DNA of 54,429 nucleotides, from positions 1 through 54,429 of the forward strand of contig NZ_JBHFQG010000026.1 of NCBI RefSeq assembly GCF_041949975.1, written 5' to 3'. This DNA is from Alteribacillus sp041949975. GTDB lineage: Bacteria > Bacillota > Bacilli > Bacillales > Marinococcaceae. Positions 9,147 to 18,064 of the stretch are shown piece by piece (the stretch's first letter is position 1; every line of letters starts with the position of its first letter). The notes below the pieces were generated by a model. That model was given only the letters and a program-made list of their open reading frames with translations. It searched no databases and was not told the DNA's origin. The position numbers were made by a program, and so were the translations under genes.

Positions 9147-9606
9147 AAAAGTGTTGTTTATTTCATCAGTCGGCGGGCATTTAACCCAGTTAATGCAGCT
9201 GAAACCTCTGTTTGAGAAATACGATTACTATTTAGTGACAGAAAAAACAGAGGTAACGGCTGCCATGAAAAAGGATCATCCGATGTCTTTTCTCGTCTAT
9301 GGAGCCCGAAATTATCCGATCAGTTATCTCTTTAAATTTTCATTTAACTGTTTAAAATCACTAGGAATTTTTCTGAAAGAGCGTCCTGACGTAGTAGTTA
9401 CAACCGGTGTGCATACCTCCGTGCCAATGTGTTATATTGCGAAGCTGTTCCGCAAAAAAGTCGTTTTTATTGAAAGCTTTGCGAAAACGTCTTCGCCGAC
9501 CCTCTCTGGACGCCTTGTCTATCCGATTGCAGACCTGTTTATCGTGCAATGGGAAACGATGCTGAAACATTACCCGAAAGCAGTACATGGGGGGTCGATC
9601 TATTGA
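9130..9606 (+). CDS. PssD-like glycosyltransferase subunit (Alg14-type membrane subunit)
   Basis: About 158 residues. The N-terminus KVLFISSVGGHLTQLMQL is the hallmark of PssD/CpsF/Alg14 proteins, which anchor and activate the catalytic PssE/Alg13 partner encoded next. A hydrophobic stretch and the VVTTGVHTS motif fit. The ATG at 9130 has a GGCAGGG site 8 nt upstream; a GTG at 9121 is an in-frame alternative. Stop and next start overlap (TTGA), so the two subunits are translationally coupled. In related systems the pair transfers glucuronic acid, which fits the UDP-glucose dehydrogenase at the end of this operon. Confidence 0.88.
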   Translation: MSKKRKKVLFISSVGGHLTQLMQLKPLFEKYDYYLVTEKTEVTAAMKKDHPMSFLVYGARNYPISYLFKFSFNCLKSLGIFLKERPDVVVTTGVHTSVPMCYIAKLFRKKVVFIESFAKTSSPTLSGRLVYPIADLFIVQWETMLKHYPKAVHGGSIY

Positions 9607-10082
9607 TCTTTGTTGTATTAGGAACACACGAACTTCCTTTCACGCGCTTATTGGACGAAATTGAACAGCTTGTGAAAGAAGAAGAGATTACAGAAGAAGT
9701 CCTCGTTCAAAGTGGTCATACCAAATATGAATCAGACCGGTTGAAACTCGTGCCGTTTATGAGCTTTGAAGAAATGGATCAAACCTTTGATGAAGCACGG
9801 ATCGTTATTGCCCACGGCGGTACGGGTTCGATTATCACAGGTGTAAAAAAAGGAAAGCCGGTAATAGCGGTGCCTAGACTTGCGGAGCATGGTGAACATA
9901 ATGACGACCACCAGCTTGAAATTGTAGAACAGTTTGATTCAGCAGGCCATATTATAGGCACTGAAGGACCGTCAGAGTTAAAAGAGGCATTGAAACAAGC
10001 GGAAACCTTTGAAGCCGTACTGTTTAAAAGTGGAAAAGAAAAAATACTCCGTATGTTGGAAGACTTTATCGACAAAGTGTAA
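9603..10082 (+). CDS. PssE-like glycosyltransferase subunit (Alg13-type, GT28 C-terminal domain)
   Basis: About 159 residues from a TTG start that overlaps the upstream stop. The family start IFVVLGTHELPFTRLLDEI lies right at this codon, and a GGGGGG stretch serves as ribosome site. The motif AHGGTGSI and the later AVPRLAEHGEHNDDHQ are the nucleotide-sugar binding elements of the family. It is expected to be the catalytic half that works with the PssD-like protein at the membrane. A longer frame from 9549 would overlap the previous gene by nearly 60 nt and has no ribosome site. Confidence 0.9.
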   Translation: MIFVVLGTHELPFTRLLDEIEQLVKEEEITEEVLVQSGHTKYESDRLKLVPFMSFEEMDQTFDEARIVIAHGGTGSIITGVKKGKPVIAVPRLAEHGEHNDDHQLEIVEQFDSAGHIIGTEGPSELKEALKQAETFEAVLFKSGKEKILRMLEDFIDKV

Positions 10083-10127
10083 AGTTTGTCTGCAGGGGAC
10101 TTGTTCTCCGAAAGGAACGTGTTTGTA

Positions 10128-11660
10128 ATGAAAGGCAAAAAATTACTGCAAATAATCGGAGCTGTTGCTGTAATTAACCTTCTGTCGCGGCTGATCGGAT
10201 TTTTCCGTGAAGTCGTTATCGGCTACCAGTTTGGAACGAGCTATGCTGCTGACAGTGTGGTGACGGCCTATACGCTGCCGAATTTTTTTTACGTGGTAGT
10301 CGGCGGAGCCGTAACGACCGCTTTTATTTCGGTTTATACAAAAATTGATGATACGCTTGGCCAAAAGCAGTATCTTGAGCGGGTATTCGGCTGGCTTTCT
10401 CTTGCTTTGGTTCTTTTCAGCGGAGGGCTTGTCCTTTTCTCCGAGCAGGTCATTTCTCTGCTGTTTTCTGGAATGGGTACAGAAGAATTTCAATTAACGA
10501 ACGATTTATTCCGTGTTATGGCACCTGCCACTTTCTTTTTAATTATTTCGATGTGGTTTACAGGTATCTTGAATGTAAATAACCGCTTTTCGTGGGCAGC
10601 AGCAGGAACACTGCTATTAAACGGGTCTTTTCTTGGAATTGCAGTTGTTTTTTATCCATGGATTGGCGCCTTTGCGCATGCATGGGGAGCTTTAATCAGT
10701 GCAGCGCTTATGTGTGTGTTTCTCATTTATTTAATCCGGAGGGAAAAATTTTTCACATTCCGGTTTCGTCTTGATCGAAGCCCGGAAACGTGGCGGACAA
10801 TGAAAATGGCTGTGCCGATTCTACTTGGCGGGGCGACCTTGCAACTGTATTTTCTTATTCACCGCATGTTCGCTTCATGGCTTGAGGACGGCTATATTGC
10901 TGCTTTAAACTATACATCAAAAATTGTACAGCTTCCGCAAAGTGTATTAATGATGGCGGTTACTACCGTTATTTATCCGCTGCTTTCTAAAAAGGTAGCA
11001 GCCAACGAAGAAGCTGGCATCAGCACGCTTTATTTTAAAGGTTTAAGAATGATGGGGCTTTCTATTTTACCTGTTGCTATATTTGTTATTTTGTATGCAG
11101 AAGACATTATCCGCGTGATTTTTCAATACGGAAACTTTACCGAGCAATCCACAAATATGGCAGCGCCGCTTTTGCAAATACTCGTCATCGGCATGTTTTT
11201 TCACTCAGCGAATTTATATGTGACGCGGTTTTTTTATGCTTACGAGCATTCCATTTTTCCTGTAGCGGTAAGCATGCTGTCCGTGTTAGGCATCAATGTC
11301 GCTATCATCTTTCTGTTGATTGATTCTTACGGTGCGGCAGGTGTAGCATGGGGTACATCGATTGCTTCCATATGCAACTTTGTTTTCCTCCTTATAGGCA
11401 CCCAATTTATGTTAAAATTGCAGAAGACGTCTGATGTAAAATGGGGAAAAGACGTAGTGAAACTATTAACTCTCCTTGTATTGTTTGGAGCAGCACTATT
11501 TGGCTGGAAGTCGATAATGACAGCTGGAGGCTCTTATTTTTCAGTAATAACAGGAGCTGCTGCAGCAGCAATCATATTAATCATTTTAATGAAATTACTT
11601 AGATTTCAAGAAATAGAAGATATAGTGGAAAAAGTCAAAGAGAGGGTTGTGAAGAAATGA
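10128..11660 (+). CDS. MurJ/Wzx-like lipid-linked glycan flippase
   Basis: About 510 residues, polytopic, with roughly fourteen membrane segments. The MviN/MurJ pattern is seen in NLLSRLIGFFREVVIGYQFG, ADSVVTAYTLPNFF and the later GNFTEQSTNM. It should flip the undecaprenyl-linked polymer unit to the outer face. The ATG at 10128 follows AAAGGA by 11 nt; earlier TTG codons have no ribosome site. The stop overlaps the next start by 4 nt (ATGA). The operon context argues for a polymer-specific flippase and not the housekeeping peptidoglycan MurJ, but the sequence alone does not decide. Confidence 0.85.
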   Translation: MKGKKLLQIIGAVAVINLLSRLIGFFREVVIGYQFGTSYAADSVVTAYTLPNFFYVVVGGAVTTAFISVYTKIDDTLGQKQYLERVFGWLSLALVLFSGGLVLFSEQVISLLFSGMGTEEFQLTNDLFRVMAPATFFLIISMWFTGILNVNNRFSWAAAGTLLLNGSFLGIAVVFYPWIGAFAHAWGALISAALMCVFLIYLIRREKFFTFRFRLDRSPETWRTMKMAVPILLGGATLQLYFLIHRMFASWLEDGYIAALNYTSKIVQLPQSVLMMAVTTVIYPLLSKKVAANEEAGISTLYFKGLRMMGLSILPVAIFVILYAEDIIRVIFQYGNFTEQSTNMAAPLLQILVIGMFFHSANLYVTRFFYAYEHSIFPVAVSMLSVLGINVAIIFLLIDSYGAAGVAWGTSIASICNFVFLLIGTQFMLKLQKTSDVKWGKDVVKLLTLLVLFGAALFGWKSIMTAGGSYFSVITGAAAAAIILIILMKLLRFQEIEDIVEKVKERVVKK

Positions 11661-12955
11661 AGTTAGCCGTTGTAGGGACCGGTTATGTTGGTCTTGTATC
11701 AGGTACGTGTTTTGCAGAGCTCGGCAACGATGTCATATGTGTAGACAAGCTTAAAGATAAAGTCGAACAGTTGAACCGAAATGAAATTCCAATTTACGAA
11801 CCGGGCTTAGAAGAATTGGTACGAAAAAATAAAGAGGCCGGCCGGTTGGCATTTACAACTGACTTGAAAGAGGCGGTAAAGGAAGCAGAGGTTGTGCTGA
11901 TTGCCGTTGGAACGCCTGAAACAGAAACAGGAGCGGCAAACCTCTCTTTTGTTTACGCGGTTGCAGAAGAAATCGGAGAAGCGTTGGATGACACATTTAA
12001 AGTGATCGTTAATAAATCCACCGTACCGGTTGGAACAGGAGAGGCAGTAGAAGGAATTGTACGGAAAAGAAAGCCGGAAGCTAATATTGATGTTAGCTCC
12101 GTCCCAGAGTTTTTACGTGAAGGTTCTGCAGTCAATGACACCTTTCATCCAGATCGTGTAGTGATTGGCACATCTTCCGAAAAAGCAGCAAGCATGTTAA
12201 AAGAACTGCATCTTCCGCTCACAGACAACATTGTTATTACAGATCCACGCAGTTCAGAAATGATCAAATATGCTTCTAACGCCTTCCTGGCGACAAAAAT
12301 ATCATTCATAAATGAAATAGCTAACATTTGTGATCTCTATGATGCCGATGTTCATGCTGTCGCCAAAGGCATGGGACTCGACCACCGTATCGGACCGAAA
12401 TTTTTACATGCCGGTATCGGTTATGGCGGTTCTTGTTTTCCTAAAGATGTAAAAGCATTGAAATATTTAGCCGAAGATAAAGGGTACCACCCCAATATTC
12501 TGCAGGCCGTAAATGACGTGAATGAAATCCAAAGCCGCAAAATGGTAGAACACCTCGACCGCATCTTTGATGGAGATATCAGCGGCAGAACGATTGCCAT
12601 TTTAGGCCTGGCGTTTAAACCAAATACAGATGACATGCGGGAAGCTCCTTCTCTAAAAATTATACAAGAATTAATGGAACGAGGGGCCTCCATTCGCGCC
12701 TTTGATCCAATAGCGAAAGAAAATGCTGAGCAAATGCTGCCGGACGAGGTGGAATATGCTGAGAGTGCACTTGCTGCAATTGACGGAGCAGACGCAGCCT
12801 TTTTAGTAACAGAATGGGACGAATGTAAAGCCATAACTCCAGGACAATGGAAGAATTCATTAAAACAGCCAGTTGTGGTGGATGGCCGCAATGCCCTCGA
12901 TAAAGAAAGCTTAAAAGCAGAAGGAATTATTTATCACGGCATTGGCCGCAAGTAG
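11657..12955 (+). CDS. UDP-glucose 6-dehydrogenase (Ugd/TuaD family)
   Basis: 432 residues. It oxidises a UDP-hexose to the uronic acid with two NAD+. The N-terminal Rossmann fold is clear (LAVVGTGYVGLVSGTCFAEL), with VNKSTVPVGT, the YASNAFLATKISFINEIANIC helix and the catalytic cysteine motif GYGGSCFPKDV at about residue 260. The length is normal. Its place at the end of a polymer operon implies that the polymer contains glucuronic acid or a derived sugar, as in teichuronic acid. UDP-ManNAc dehydrogenase is an alternative within the superfamily; the GYGGSCFPKD form favours UDP-glucose. Confidence 0.92.
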   Translation: MKLAVVGTGYVGLVSGTCFAELGNDVICVDKLKDKVEQLNRNEIPIYEPGLEELVRKNKEAGRLAFTTDLKEAVKEAEVVLIAVGTPETETGAANLSFVYAVAEEIGEALDDTFKVIVNKSTVPVGTGEAVEGIVRKRKPEANIDVSSVPEFLREGSAVNDTFHPDRVVIGTSSEKAASMLKELHLPLTDNIVITDPRSSEMIKYASNAFLATKISFINEIANICDLYDADVHAVAKGMGLDHRIGPKFLHAGIGYGGSCFPKDVKALKYLAEDKGYHPNILQAVNDVNEIQSRKMVEHLDRIFDGDISGRTIAILGLAFKPNTDDMREAPSLKIIQELMERGASIRAFDPIAKENAEQMLPDEVEYAESALAAIDGADAAFLVTEWDECKAITPGQWKNSLKQPVVVDGRNALDKESLKAEGIIYHGIGRK

Positions 12956-12983
12956 ATTTTAGTATGTGAAAGGGGATGGGGAC

Positions 12984-13748
12984 ATGAAGATTCATATGAA
13001 AAGCCTGTTCCTTGGGGGAAGTATACTTGGAATAGTGGTACTCACAGGATGTTCACAAGCCGAAGCAGATCAGTCAGAGGAAGCTGCAAGTGCGGAATGG
13101 ACAGAAGAACAAGTAGCCGAAGCTGAAGAAAGTATTGATGGCACAGAAAAACGAATGGATGATCTCGAAAAAGAAATCAATTCTCTCGGAGGGGAACCAT
13201 CATTCAGTGATGATCCAATTTTTCCAGATGTCGCCCAGGACTTTCATGCTTTCGAAGAAATTCAGTACTTAGCGTCAGAGGGAATCATCAGCGGTTTCAG
13301 TGACGGAAACTTCCGCCCATCGGAAACCATCACACGCGCTCAAACCGCTAAAATGCTGACATCAGCTCTTGACCTGGATGCCCCGGAAGATTACGAGATT
13401 CAAGCAGAAGATGTAAGCAAAGAAAACCATGCCTATGACCAGCTGGCATCCTTAGAATACCATGGCATTATGACAGGAAAGGACGGCCAAATGATGTCAG
13501 GTGAAGGACTGAAACGTTCGCAGATGGCAGCACTGCTAGTAAGCGCCTATGATTTGCCGGACACTGGGGCTGTACATAGTTTCACAGATATTGATGAAAA
13601 CTATCCAAACTTCAAAGAAATCAACATTATTGCTGACCAACAGATCACGTCCGAAGCCGGGGAAGCCTTCCGCCCGAATGAAACGACCACACGCGCCCAG
13701 TTCTCGTTGTTCATGGCAAGAACAATGGAAGATTACTTTAAAGAATAA
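12984..13748 (+). CDS. SLH-domain lipoprotein
   Basis: About 254 residues from an ATG with AAAGGGGATGGGG just upstream. The signal peptide ends in the lipobox LTGC, so the protein is lipid-anchored in the membrane. A short helical acidic segment (about 25-60, ESIDGTEKRMDDLEKEINSL) leads into three SLH domains (FPDVAQDFHAFEEIQYLASE; AEDVSKENHAYDQLASLEYH; FTDIDENYPNFKEINIIADQ), each with TRAQ-like or KRSQ motifs. It therefore combines a membrane anchor with a wall-polymer-binding module and has no other domain. It is the last gene of the csaB operon, followed by a terminator. Confidence 0.9.
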   Translation: MKIHMKSLFLGGSILGIVVLTGCSQAEADQSEEAASAEWTEEQVAEAEESIDGTEKRMDDLEKEINSLGGEPSFSDDPIFPDVAQDFHAFEEIQYLASEGIISGFSDGNFRPSETITRAQTAKMLTSALDLDAPEDYEIQAEDVSKENHAYDQLASLEYHGIMTGKDGQMMSGEGLKRSQMAALLVSAYDLPDTGAVHSFTDIDENYPNFKEINIIADQQITSEAGEAFRPNETTTRAQFSLFMARTMEDYFKE

Positions 13749-13759
13749 AGAACGTCTAC

Positions 13760-13792
13760 AGAACCGCCATCGAGATAGGGCGGTTCTTTTCG
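13760..13792 (+). terminator. rho-independent terminator of the csaB operon
   Basis: The arms AGAACCGCC and GGCGGTTCT are separated by 10 nt and followed by TTTTCG. Confidence 0.8.
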
Positions 13793-13814
13793 ATTGCCGC
13801 AGTTGGGGTGTGGG

Positions 13815-14290
13815 ATTGTGCATAAAAGGTGGAAAGTTGATCAAAAGAGGCAGGGAGTTGCATAAATCAGGACAAGCGGTTCACAAAAGAAGCAAAGCAG
13901 TTGCTAACACATACTCCCTGCAGTCTGATCAAATATGTGGGGCCAGACCCCAATATAGGTGAAGTACCTCGAAACGGTAAATTGTTCATAAAAAGGAGAA
14001 AGTTGTGCATAAAAGTAGGGAAGTAGTTGATAAACAGCGGGGAATTGTGCATAAAACAGGAGAAGTTGTTCAAAAAAGGAGCAAAGCTGTGCATTAGTCA
14101 GGAAAAGCAATTCAAAGCAGGTCCAAAGTCGTCACTGCAGCCTGCTAAATGTGAGAGAGCAGGTCCCAATAGAAATTGGCAGCCCCCTCCCAATAGTATT
14201 TTGTTCATAAAAGATAAAAAGTTGTGCATAAATAGCAGAAAGTGCTGCATTTATCCCCCAAAATTTATACATAAAACGCAAATCTCAGCT
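13815..14290 (+). repeat. degenerate ~22-nt tandem repeat array, array 2, with GGGGCCAGACCC motif
   Basis: Units such as TTGTTCATAAAAAGGAGAAA, GTTGTGCATAAAAGTAGGGA and TTGTGCATAAAACAGGAGAA run with a spacing of about 20-23 nt. A block around 13937-13951 reads TGTGGGGCCAGACCCC, interrupting the array. Open frames in this stretch only mirror the repeat (VHK/LCIK-like peptides) and have no ribosome sites, so I do not call genes. No other feature is seen between the operon terminator and the SpoIID-like gene. Confidence 0.7.
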
Positions 14291-14367
14291 CCCATACCTA
14301 AAAGCGAAACCACCCTAAAAAAAGAGCGGTCCGAATCATTGCTGCGAACCGCTCTTCATCTATGAAA

Positions 14368-15699
14368 CTATCTTTCTACAATATCAATACCAGTATAATA
14401 GTGTTTTAAAATTTCTCGAAAGGTGTGACCATCCTGCGCCATCTTATAAGCTCCCCATTGACTCATGCCGAGTCCATGCCCGTGTCCTTTTCCATCAATA
14501 ATAAAAGAAGAGGCGGTAGTTCCTACATATTCCACACCGCTTGATGTTCGTACAGCTAAATTCTCATAAGAAACGACTTCATCAGATCCGTCACTATGGC
14601 GTATTGTCATGCCTAGCGCGCTGTCATATGATTCTTCGGATCCATCTGCTGTTTTTACTTTTACAGAACTGCTTTCTTCTTCCAGGTCAAACATGGTACT
14701 TTTCAGCGTGGTGCCAAGTGACCAGCGCAGCGAATCAGGAGACGATCCTTCTGGCAAGGTTTTGACCTGTTCTTCTCCTGTATTAGCATTAATTCCCTTT
14801 GCTTCCATTTTTTGAGCTCGTCCGGCATTACTTTTTTCCACAACTTCCAAACCGGTAAGTTCCCAATCACTGCCTGGGAAGATCGCATTGTCGGCATCTT
14901 CTCTTGATAAGTCGACCGTCCAGCTTGTATGGGAATTTGCACTGTGTATGTCATAAGGATCTTTAACTGCTTGAATATATGGCACTTGACTGTTCCACAC
15001 GTTTTCACTATTGTCCGTGTAACCGCCAGAGCTTGCGTGGAAATAGGCATAAATCAAAGATCCGTTATGTACAGCATACAGTCCTTCGGTATTCCGAATC
15101 GCTTCGTTACTGCGGCTGTCTTCTCCGGAACGACCATGATAGATCTGATGAGTGGTTGTATCATAAAGAAAATCATTCGTATCCATATTCACTTTTGCGT
15201 AGTTTCGAGCTGCTACAGCTTGTGCTTTCAAAGCTTCTGCCGGCCAGGATGCTGACATTTCCCGGGGCACCACTCCCTTTAGGTAATCCTCCATATCCAG
15301 CACATTGTAAAGCTGCAGACGGTTAACTGTATTTTCTTCATCTTCATTATCTTTATCTTGCTCTTCTGTGTCATCTGCTCCGCTTGGGTTTCTTTTTTCT
15401 TCTGGTTCAATTACAAAAGATCCCCGGTAATTCGTCTTCTGAAAAGAAGTACCTGCCCGCAGCACTGAAGAGATCACCACATAGTTATCGCTGGAAGGTC
15501 CATCTTCTTGCAGAACAAACCCTTCAGAAGATGTTTCACTCTTTTCATCCGATTCTCTGACAGTGACTTCATCTTCCCCATATCGAAATTGTAAGTCATT
15601 ATCCATGTCTACTGTCTCACCATTTTCTAAATCAATTAATTCATAAGAACCGTAAACATTAACATCAAAATTAGAGGAGGGGACGAGTTTGATGGTCAT
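14368..15699 (-). CDS. SpoIID/LytB-domain protein, signal peptide cut off by a stop codon
   Basis: 443 residues if translated from the internal ATG at 15699. The C-terminal SpoIID domain is clear: PREMSASWPAEALKAQAVAA, YHGRSGED, YAYFHASSGGYTDNSENVW, and the terminal GHGHGLGMSQWGAYKMA. Family members bind or cleave denuded glycan strands in the wall. In B. subtilis, lytB lies next to lytR, which matches the LCP gene nearby. The natural start should be ATG at 15801, behind AAAGGA on the minus strand, giving a signal peptide of the type IIGALLSVPLLAWSADG. However, the second codon there is TAA. As read, the exported form cannot be made from that ATG. Confidence 0.85.
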   Translation of the reverse strand: MTIKLVPSSNFDVNVYGSYELIDLENGETVDMDNDLQFRYGEDEVTVRESDEKSETSSEGFVLQEDGPSSDNYVVISSVLRAGTSFQKTNYRGSFVIEPEEKRNPSGADDTEEQDKDNEDEENTVNRLQLYNVLDMEDYLKGVVPREMSASWPAEALKAQAVAARNYAKVNMDTNDFLYDTTTHQIYHGRSGEDSRSNEAIRNTEGLYAVHNGSLIYAYFHASSGGYTDNSENVWNSQVPYIQAVKDPYDIHSANSHTSWTVDLSREDADNAIFPGSDWELTGLEVVEKSNAGRAQKMEAKGINANTGEEQVKTLPEGSSPDSLRWSLGTTLKSTMFDLEEESSSVKVKTADGSEESYDSALGMTIRHSDGSDEVVSYENLAVRTSSGVEYVGTTASSFIIDGKGHGHGLGMSQWGAYKMAQDGHTFREILKHYYTGIDIVER

Positions 15700-15801
15700 G
15701 GGCTCATCATATAAATCTTCTGGTTCGGCACCGTCCGCCCCATCAGCACTCCAAGCAAGCAGAGGAACAGAAAGAAGAGCCCCAATTATTTTTTTTTACA
15801 T
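15700..15801 (-). pseudogene. broken 5' part (signal peptide) of the SpoIID/LytB gene
   Basis: On the minus strand the frame reads ATG-TAA-AAA-AAA-ATA-ATT-GGG and then runs open into the SpoIID-like protein, encoding hydrophobic residues and an ALLAWSA-type cleavage region. Only codon 2 is abnormal. A mutation from AAA or a similar codon to TAA, a sequencing error in the nine-A run, or use of the rare ATA/ATT start are the options. Confidence 0.7.
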
Positions 15802-15839
15802 AATAATTAATCCTTTCTTCTATGTATAGGATTGAAGCT

Positions 15840-16058
15840 TTAATTACTTTGTTCTTCTTTAAGGTCCTCGACTTCACCTTCGAGTTCCTTAATACGGTCT
15901 TCAAGACCTTCAATTCGCTCTTCTAACGGTTCAATTTGAGAAATAACCCAGTCCACACTGGCAAGAACGGGTTCCGATTGAGCGATAGCGGGCGTTTTTA
16001 CAACGATGGCAAGAGCAAGAATGGAGCTCGCGGCTCCGGCAATAAACCACTTTTTCAT
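15840..16058 (-). CDS. small secreted coiled-coil protein
   Basis: About 72 residues: a signal peptide or membrane anchor (KKWFIAGAASSILALAIVV) followed by a short region and a heptad-repeat helix (IEPLEERIEGLEDRIKELEG) that ends acidic. The ribosome site GGAGG lies 11 nt before the ATG at 16058 and 5 nt before an in-frame GTG at 16064. It directly precedes the SpoIID/LytB gene on the same strand, the position that lytA holds before lytB in B. subtilis. That suggests a membrane-held partner, but the sequence is not clearly LytA. Function unknown. Confidence 0.7.
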   Translation of the reverse strand: MKKWFIAGAASSILALAIVVKTPAIAQSEPVLASVDWVISQIEPLEERIEGLEDRIKELEGEVEDLKEEQSN

Positions 16059-16064
16059 AATCAC

Positions 16065-16516
16065 TTGGACCTCCTTTTATGAAGAAATGTAGTGTTTGTT
16101 CTTACAACTTGAAAGGGAATGTGAAAGATTAATAGATGTTATTTCTAGTGCATTATACCACCTCTATTAGTTGTATAAAAGATACCTTTGCGTTTAAATA
16201 ATGGAATAACATGGGAAAATTTTCTTAAAAAATATAGAGCTTTTTTGCGACCTTTATTATCATGGTATCGTCTAACGAATCAGAGTGAATTATTGGTAAT
16301 TATTTTTGTAAATTTGTGTGAACATCTCCGAGCTGAAACATTTTGTGATATAATTCGATGGTGGAATCAACCAATTTAGAAAAAAAAGACTAGATTCATA
16401 GACATACATCTGTTATATCGACTGAATTTTAACTGCAATAAAGAAACTTAAATAAAAATGCAAAAAGCAATTATAAAACATCACAGATTGGGTAACGGTA
16501 ATGAAGGAGGGTCAAA
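16065..16516. other. intergenic region between two divergent genes, no gene supported
   Basis: About 450 nt of AT-rich DNA. A 63-codon open frame at 16188-16379 has no ribosome site and no recognisable composition. Promoters for the divergent small coiled-coil gene and tagO must lie here, but I see no confident boxes. The tagO ribosome site GAAGGAGGG is at the right edge. Confidence 0.4.
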
Positions 16517-17575
16517 ATGACGACCGCATTAGCACTAATTACATGTTTTTTATTATCTTTATTTTTAACACCGCTCGTAAAAAAATTGGCTTTTAAAATA
16601 GGAGCAACAGATCAGCCAAACCATCGAAAAGTGCATAAAGGTGCTATGGCCAGAATTGGAGGGCTTTCCATATATGCTGCTTTTTTGGCCGGGCTTATCA
16701 TTTTGCAGCCTGAAAATGCGTATATGCCATACATTCTGGTGGCAGGTACAATAATCATTTTAACAGGGTTTTTGGATGACCTTACCGAGTTGTCAGCAAA
16801 ATGGAAGCTGCTTGGGCAGATTGGCGCAGCCGTTATTGTGGTGGCAGGAGGCGTGCAAATACAATTTATTAACCTCCCGTTTGACGGAAGACTCGAGCTG
16901 GGATGGTTCAGCATTCCGATCACTTTATTATGGATTATTGGCATTACCAATGCGATTAATCTCATTGATGGGTTAGATGGTCTGGCAGCCGGGGTATCTT
17001 CCATTGTGCTTGCGACTATTTCGGTTCTTGCCATTATCCAGGGAGATATTTTTATTGTTGCTATGGGTATTGCCCTTTTAGGCGGTACTTTAGGGTTTTT
17101 GGTTCATAACTTTAATCCGGCTAAAATTTTCATGGGTGATACCGGTGCCCTGTTTCTTGGTTTTATGATCGCCGTTATCGCCCTTCTCGGTTTTAAAAAT
17201 GTAACTATATTTTCTCTCGTTGTACCAGTCATTATTCTTGCAGTCCCGATTTCGGATACGTTCTTTGCGATTATCCGCCGGGTCGTTAACAAGCAGCCTT
17301 TGTCTGCACCGGATAAGTCTCATTTGCACCATTGTTTGCTCCGACTTGGATATTCTCACCGCCAAACGGTGTTGATCATTTATGCATTAAGTGCATTCTT
17401 CGGTATATCTGCTGTTATTTTTACGATTTCGACCTTATGGGTATCGCTTGTTCTTATGATGGTTCTATTGATCGGGATTGAGCTGATGGCGGAGCGAATC
17501 GGCCTTGTCAGCCACAGTTATCGACCAATGTTAAAGCTTGTAAATAAATTCTCTAATTCGCCAAAACGGCCTTAA
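16517..17575 (+). CDS. tagO: TagO, undecaprenyl-phosphate N-acetylglucosaminyl 1-phosphate transferase
   Basis: 352 residues with about eleven membrane segments. It belongs to the MraY/WecA family, which starts wall polymer synthesis by moving GlcNAc-1-phosphate from UDP-GlcNAc onto undecaprenyl phosphate. Family motifs: RKVHKGAMARIGG, the metal-binding GFLDDLTEL, NAINLIDGLDGLAAG, FMGDTGALFLGF, and the C-terminal histidine cluster DKSHLHHCLLRLG. GAAGGAGGG precedes the ATG. In this context it is the likely first step for the secondary polymer made by the csaB operon as well as for teichoic acid. Confidence 0.92.
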   Translation: MTTALALITCFLLSLFLTPLVKKLAFKIGATDQPNHRKVHKGAMARIGGLSIYAAFLAGLIILQPENAYMPYILVAGTIIILTGFLDDLTELSAKWKLLGQIGAAVIVVAGGVQIQFINLPFDGRLELGWFSIPITLLWIIGITNAINLIDGLDGLAAGVSSIVLATISVLAIIQGDIFIVAMGIALLGGTLGFLVHNFNPAKIFMGDTGALFLGFMIAVIALLGFKNVTIFSLVVPVIILAVPISDTFFAIIRRVVNKQPLSAPDKSHLHHCLLRLGYSHRQTVLIIYALSAFFGISAVIFTISTLWVSLVLMMVLLIGIELMAERIGLVSHSYRPMLKLVNKFSNSPKRP

Positions 17576-17579
17576 ATTA

Positions 17580-17614
17580 AACAGCTCTTCCTGTCAGAGG
17601 GAGGGCTGTTTTTA
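17580..17614 (+). terminator. rho-independent terminator of tagO
   Basis: The arms AACAGCTCTTCC and GGGAGGGCTGTT (with G-T pairs) are followed by TTTTAT. The group II intron begins immediately after the T-run. Confidence 0.8.
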
Positions 17615-18064
17615 TAGTGCGCCCGGCATGTCTAACAGCTAGGTGGTGCAAGTCCACTACAGGCTTGACAGTAGGAACTGTTAGCGGAAGGCAACGGTGT
17701 CCATCGTGAGGTGGAATCTGAAGGAAGCCGGATGCAAAATCCTGAGGTGACGAACAGGAACTGGATAGAAGGCTGAATAGGGACGGTTGAGTTTGCTATA
17801 CAAAACAAAGTCCAATACTGCCCGAATCCCTTACAGTAAATCCAGCACCTACATGGGAGGAAAGTGGTTAGACTTACCCGGGAAGGTCTTAACAGGGTTC
17901 CCGACAAGAGGGAAGGAATTTCACACAGGAACAATCATGCCAGTGATGATGAATGTTAAGAAGTCAGCAGAAGCCATAGTAATCCAAAAGGATGAAGGGC
18001 TGAACGATAGTAATCCTGGAAACAGTGGAGGTGAGAGAAATACGAAAATCTACAAGAGAATAGG

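Noticed and set aside
13549..14365. Small overlapping frames (137, 112, 75, 68 codons) in the gap behind the SLH lipoprotein
   Set aside because: They read the 22-nt repeat array in different phases, have no ribosome sites, and overlap each other on both strands.
14541..15326. Plus-strand frames inside the SpoIID/LytB gene
   Set aside because: Shadows of the minus-strand gene, without start signals or family motifs.
16188..16379. 63-codon frame between the coiled-coil gene and tagO
   Set aside because: No ribosome site, composition typical of translated AT-rich spacer, not adjacent to other genes in operon fashion.
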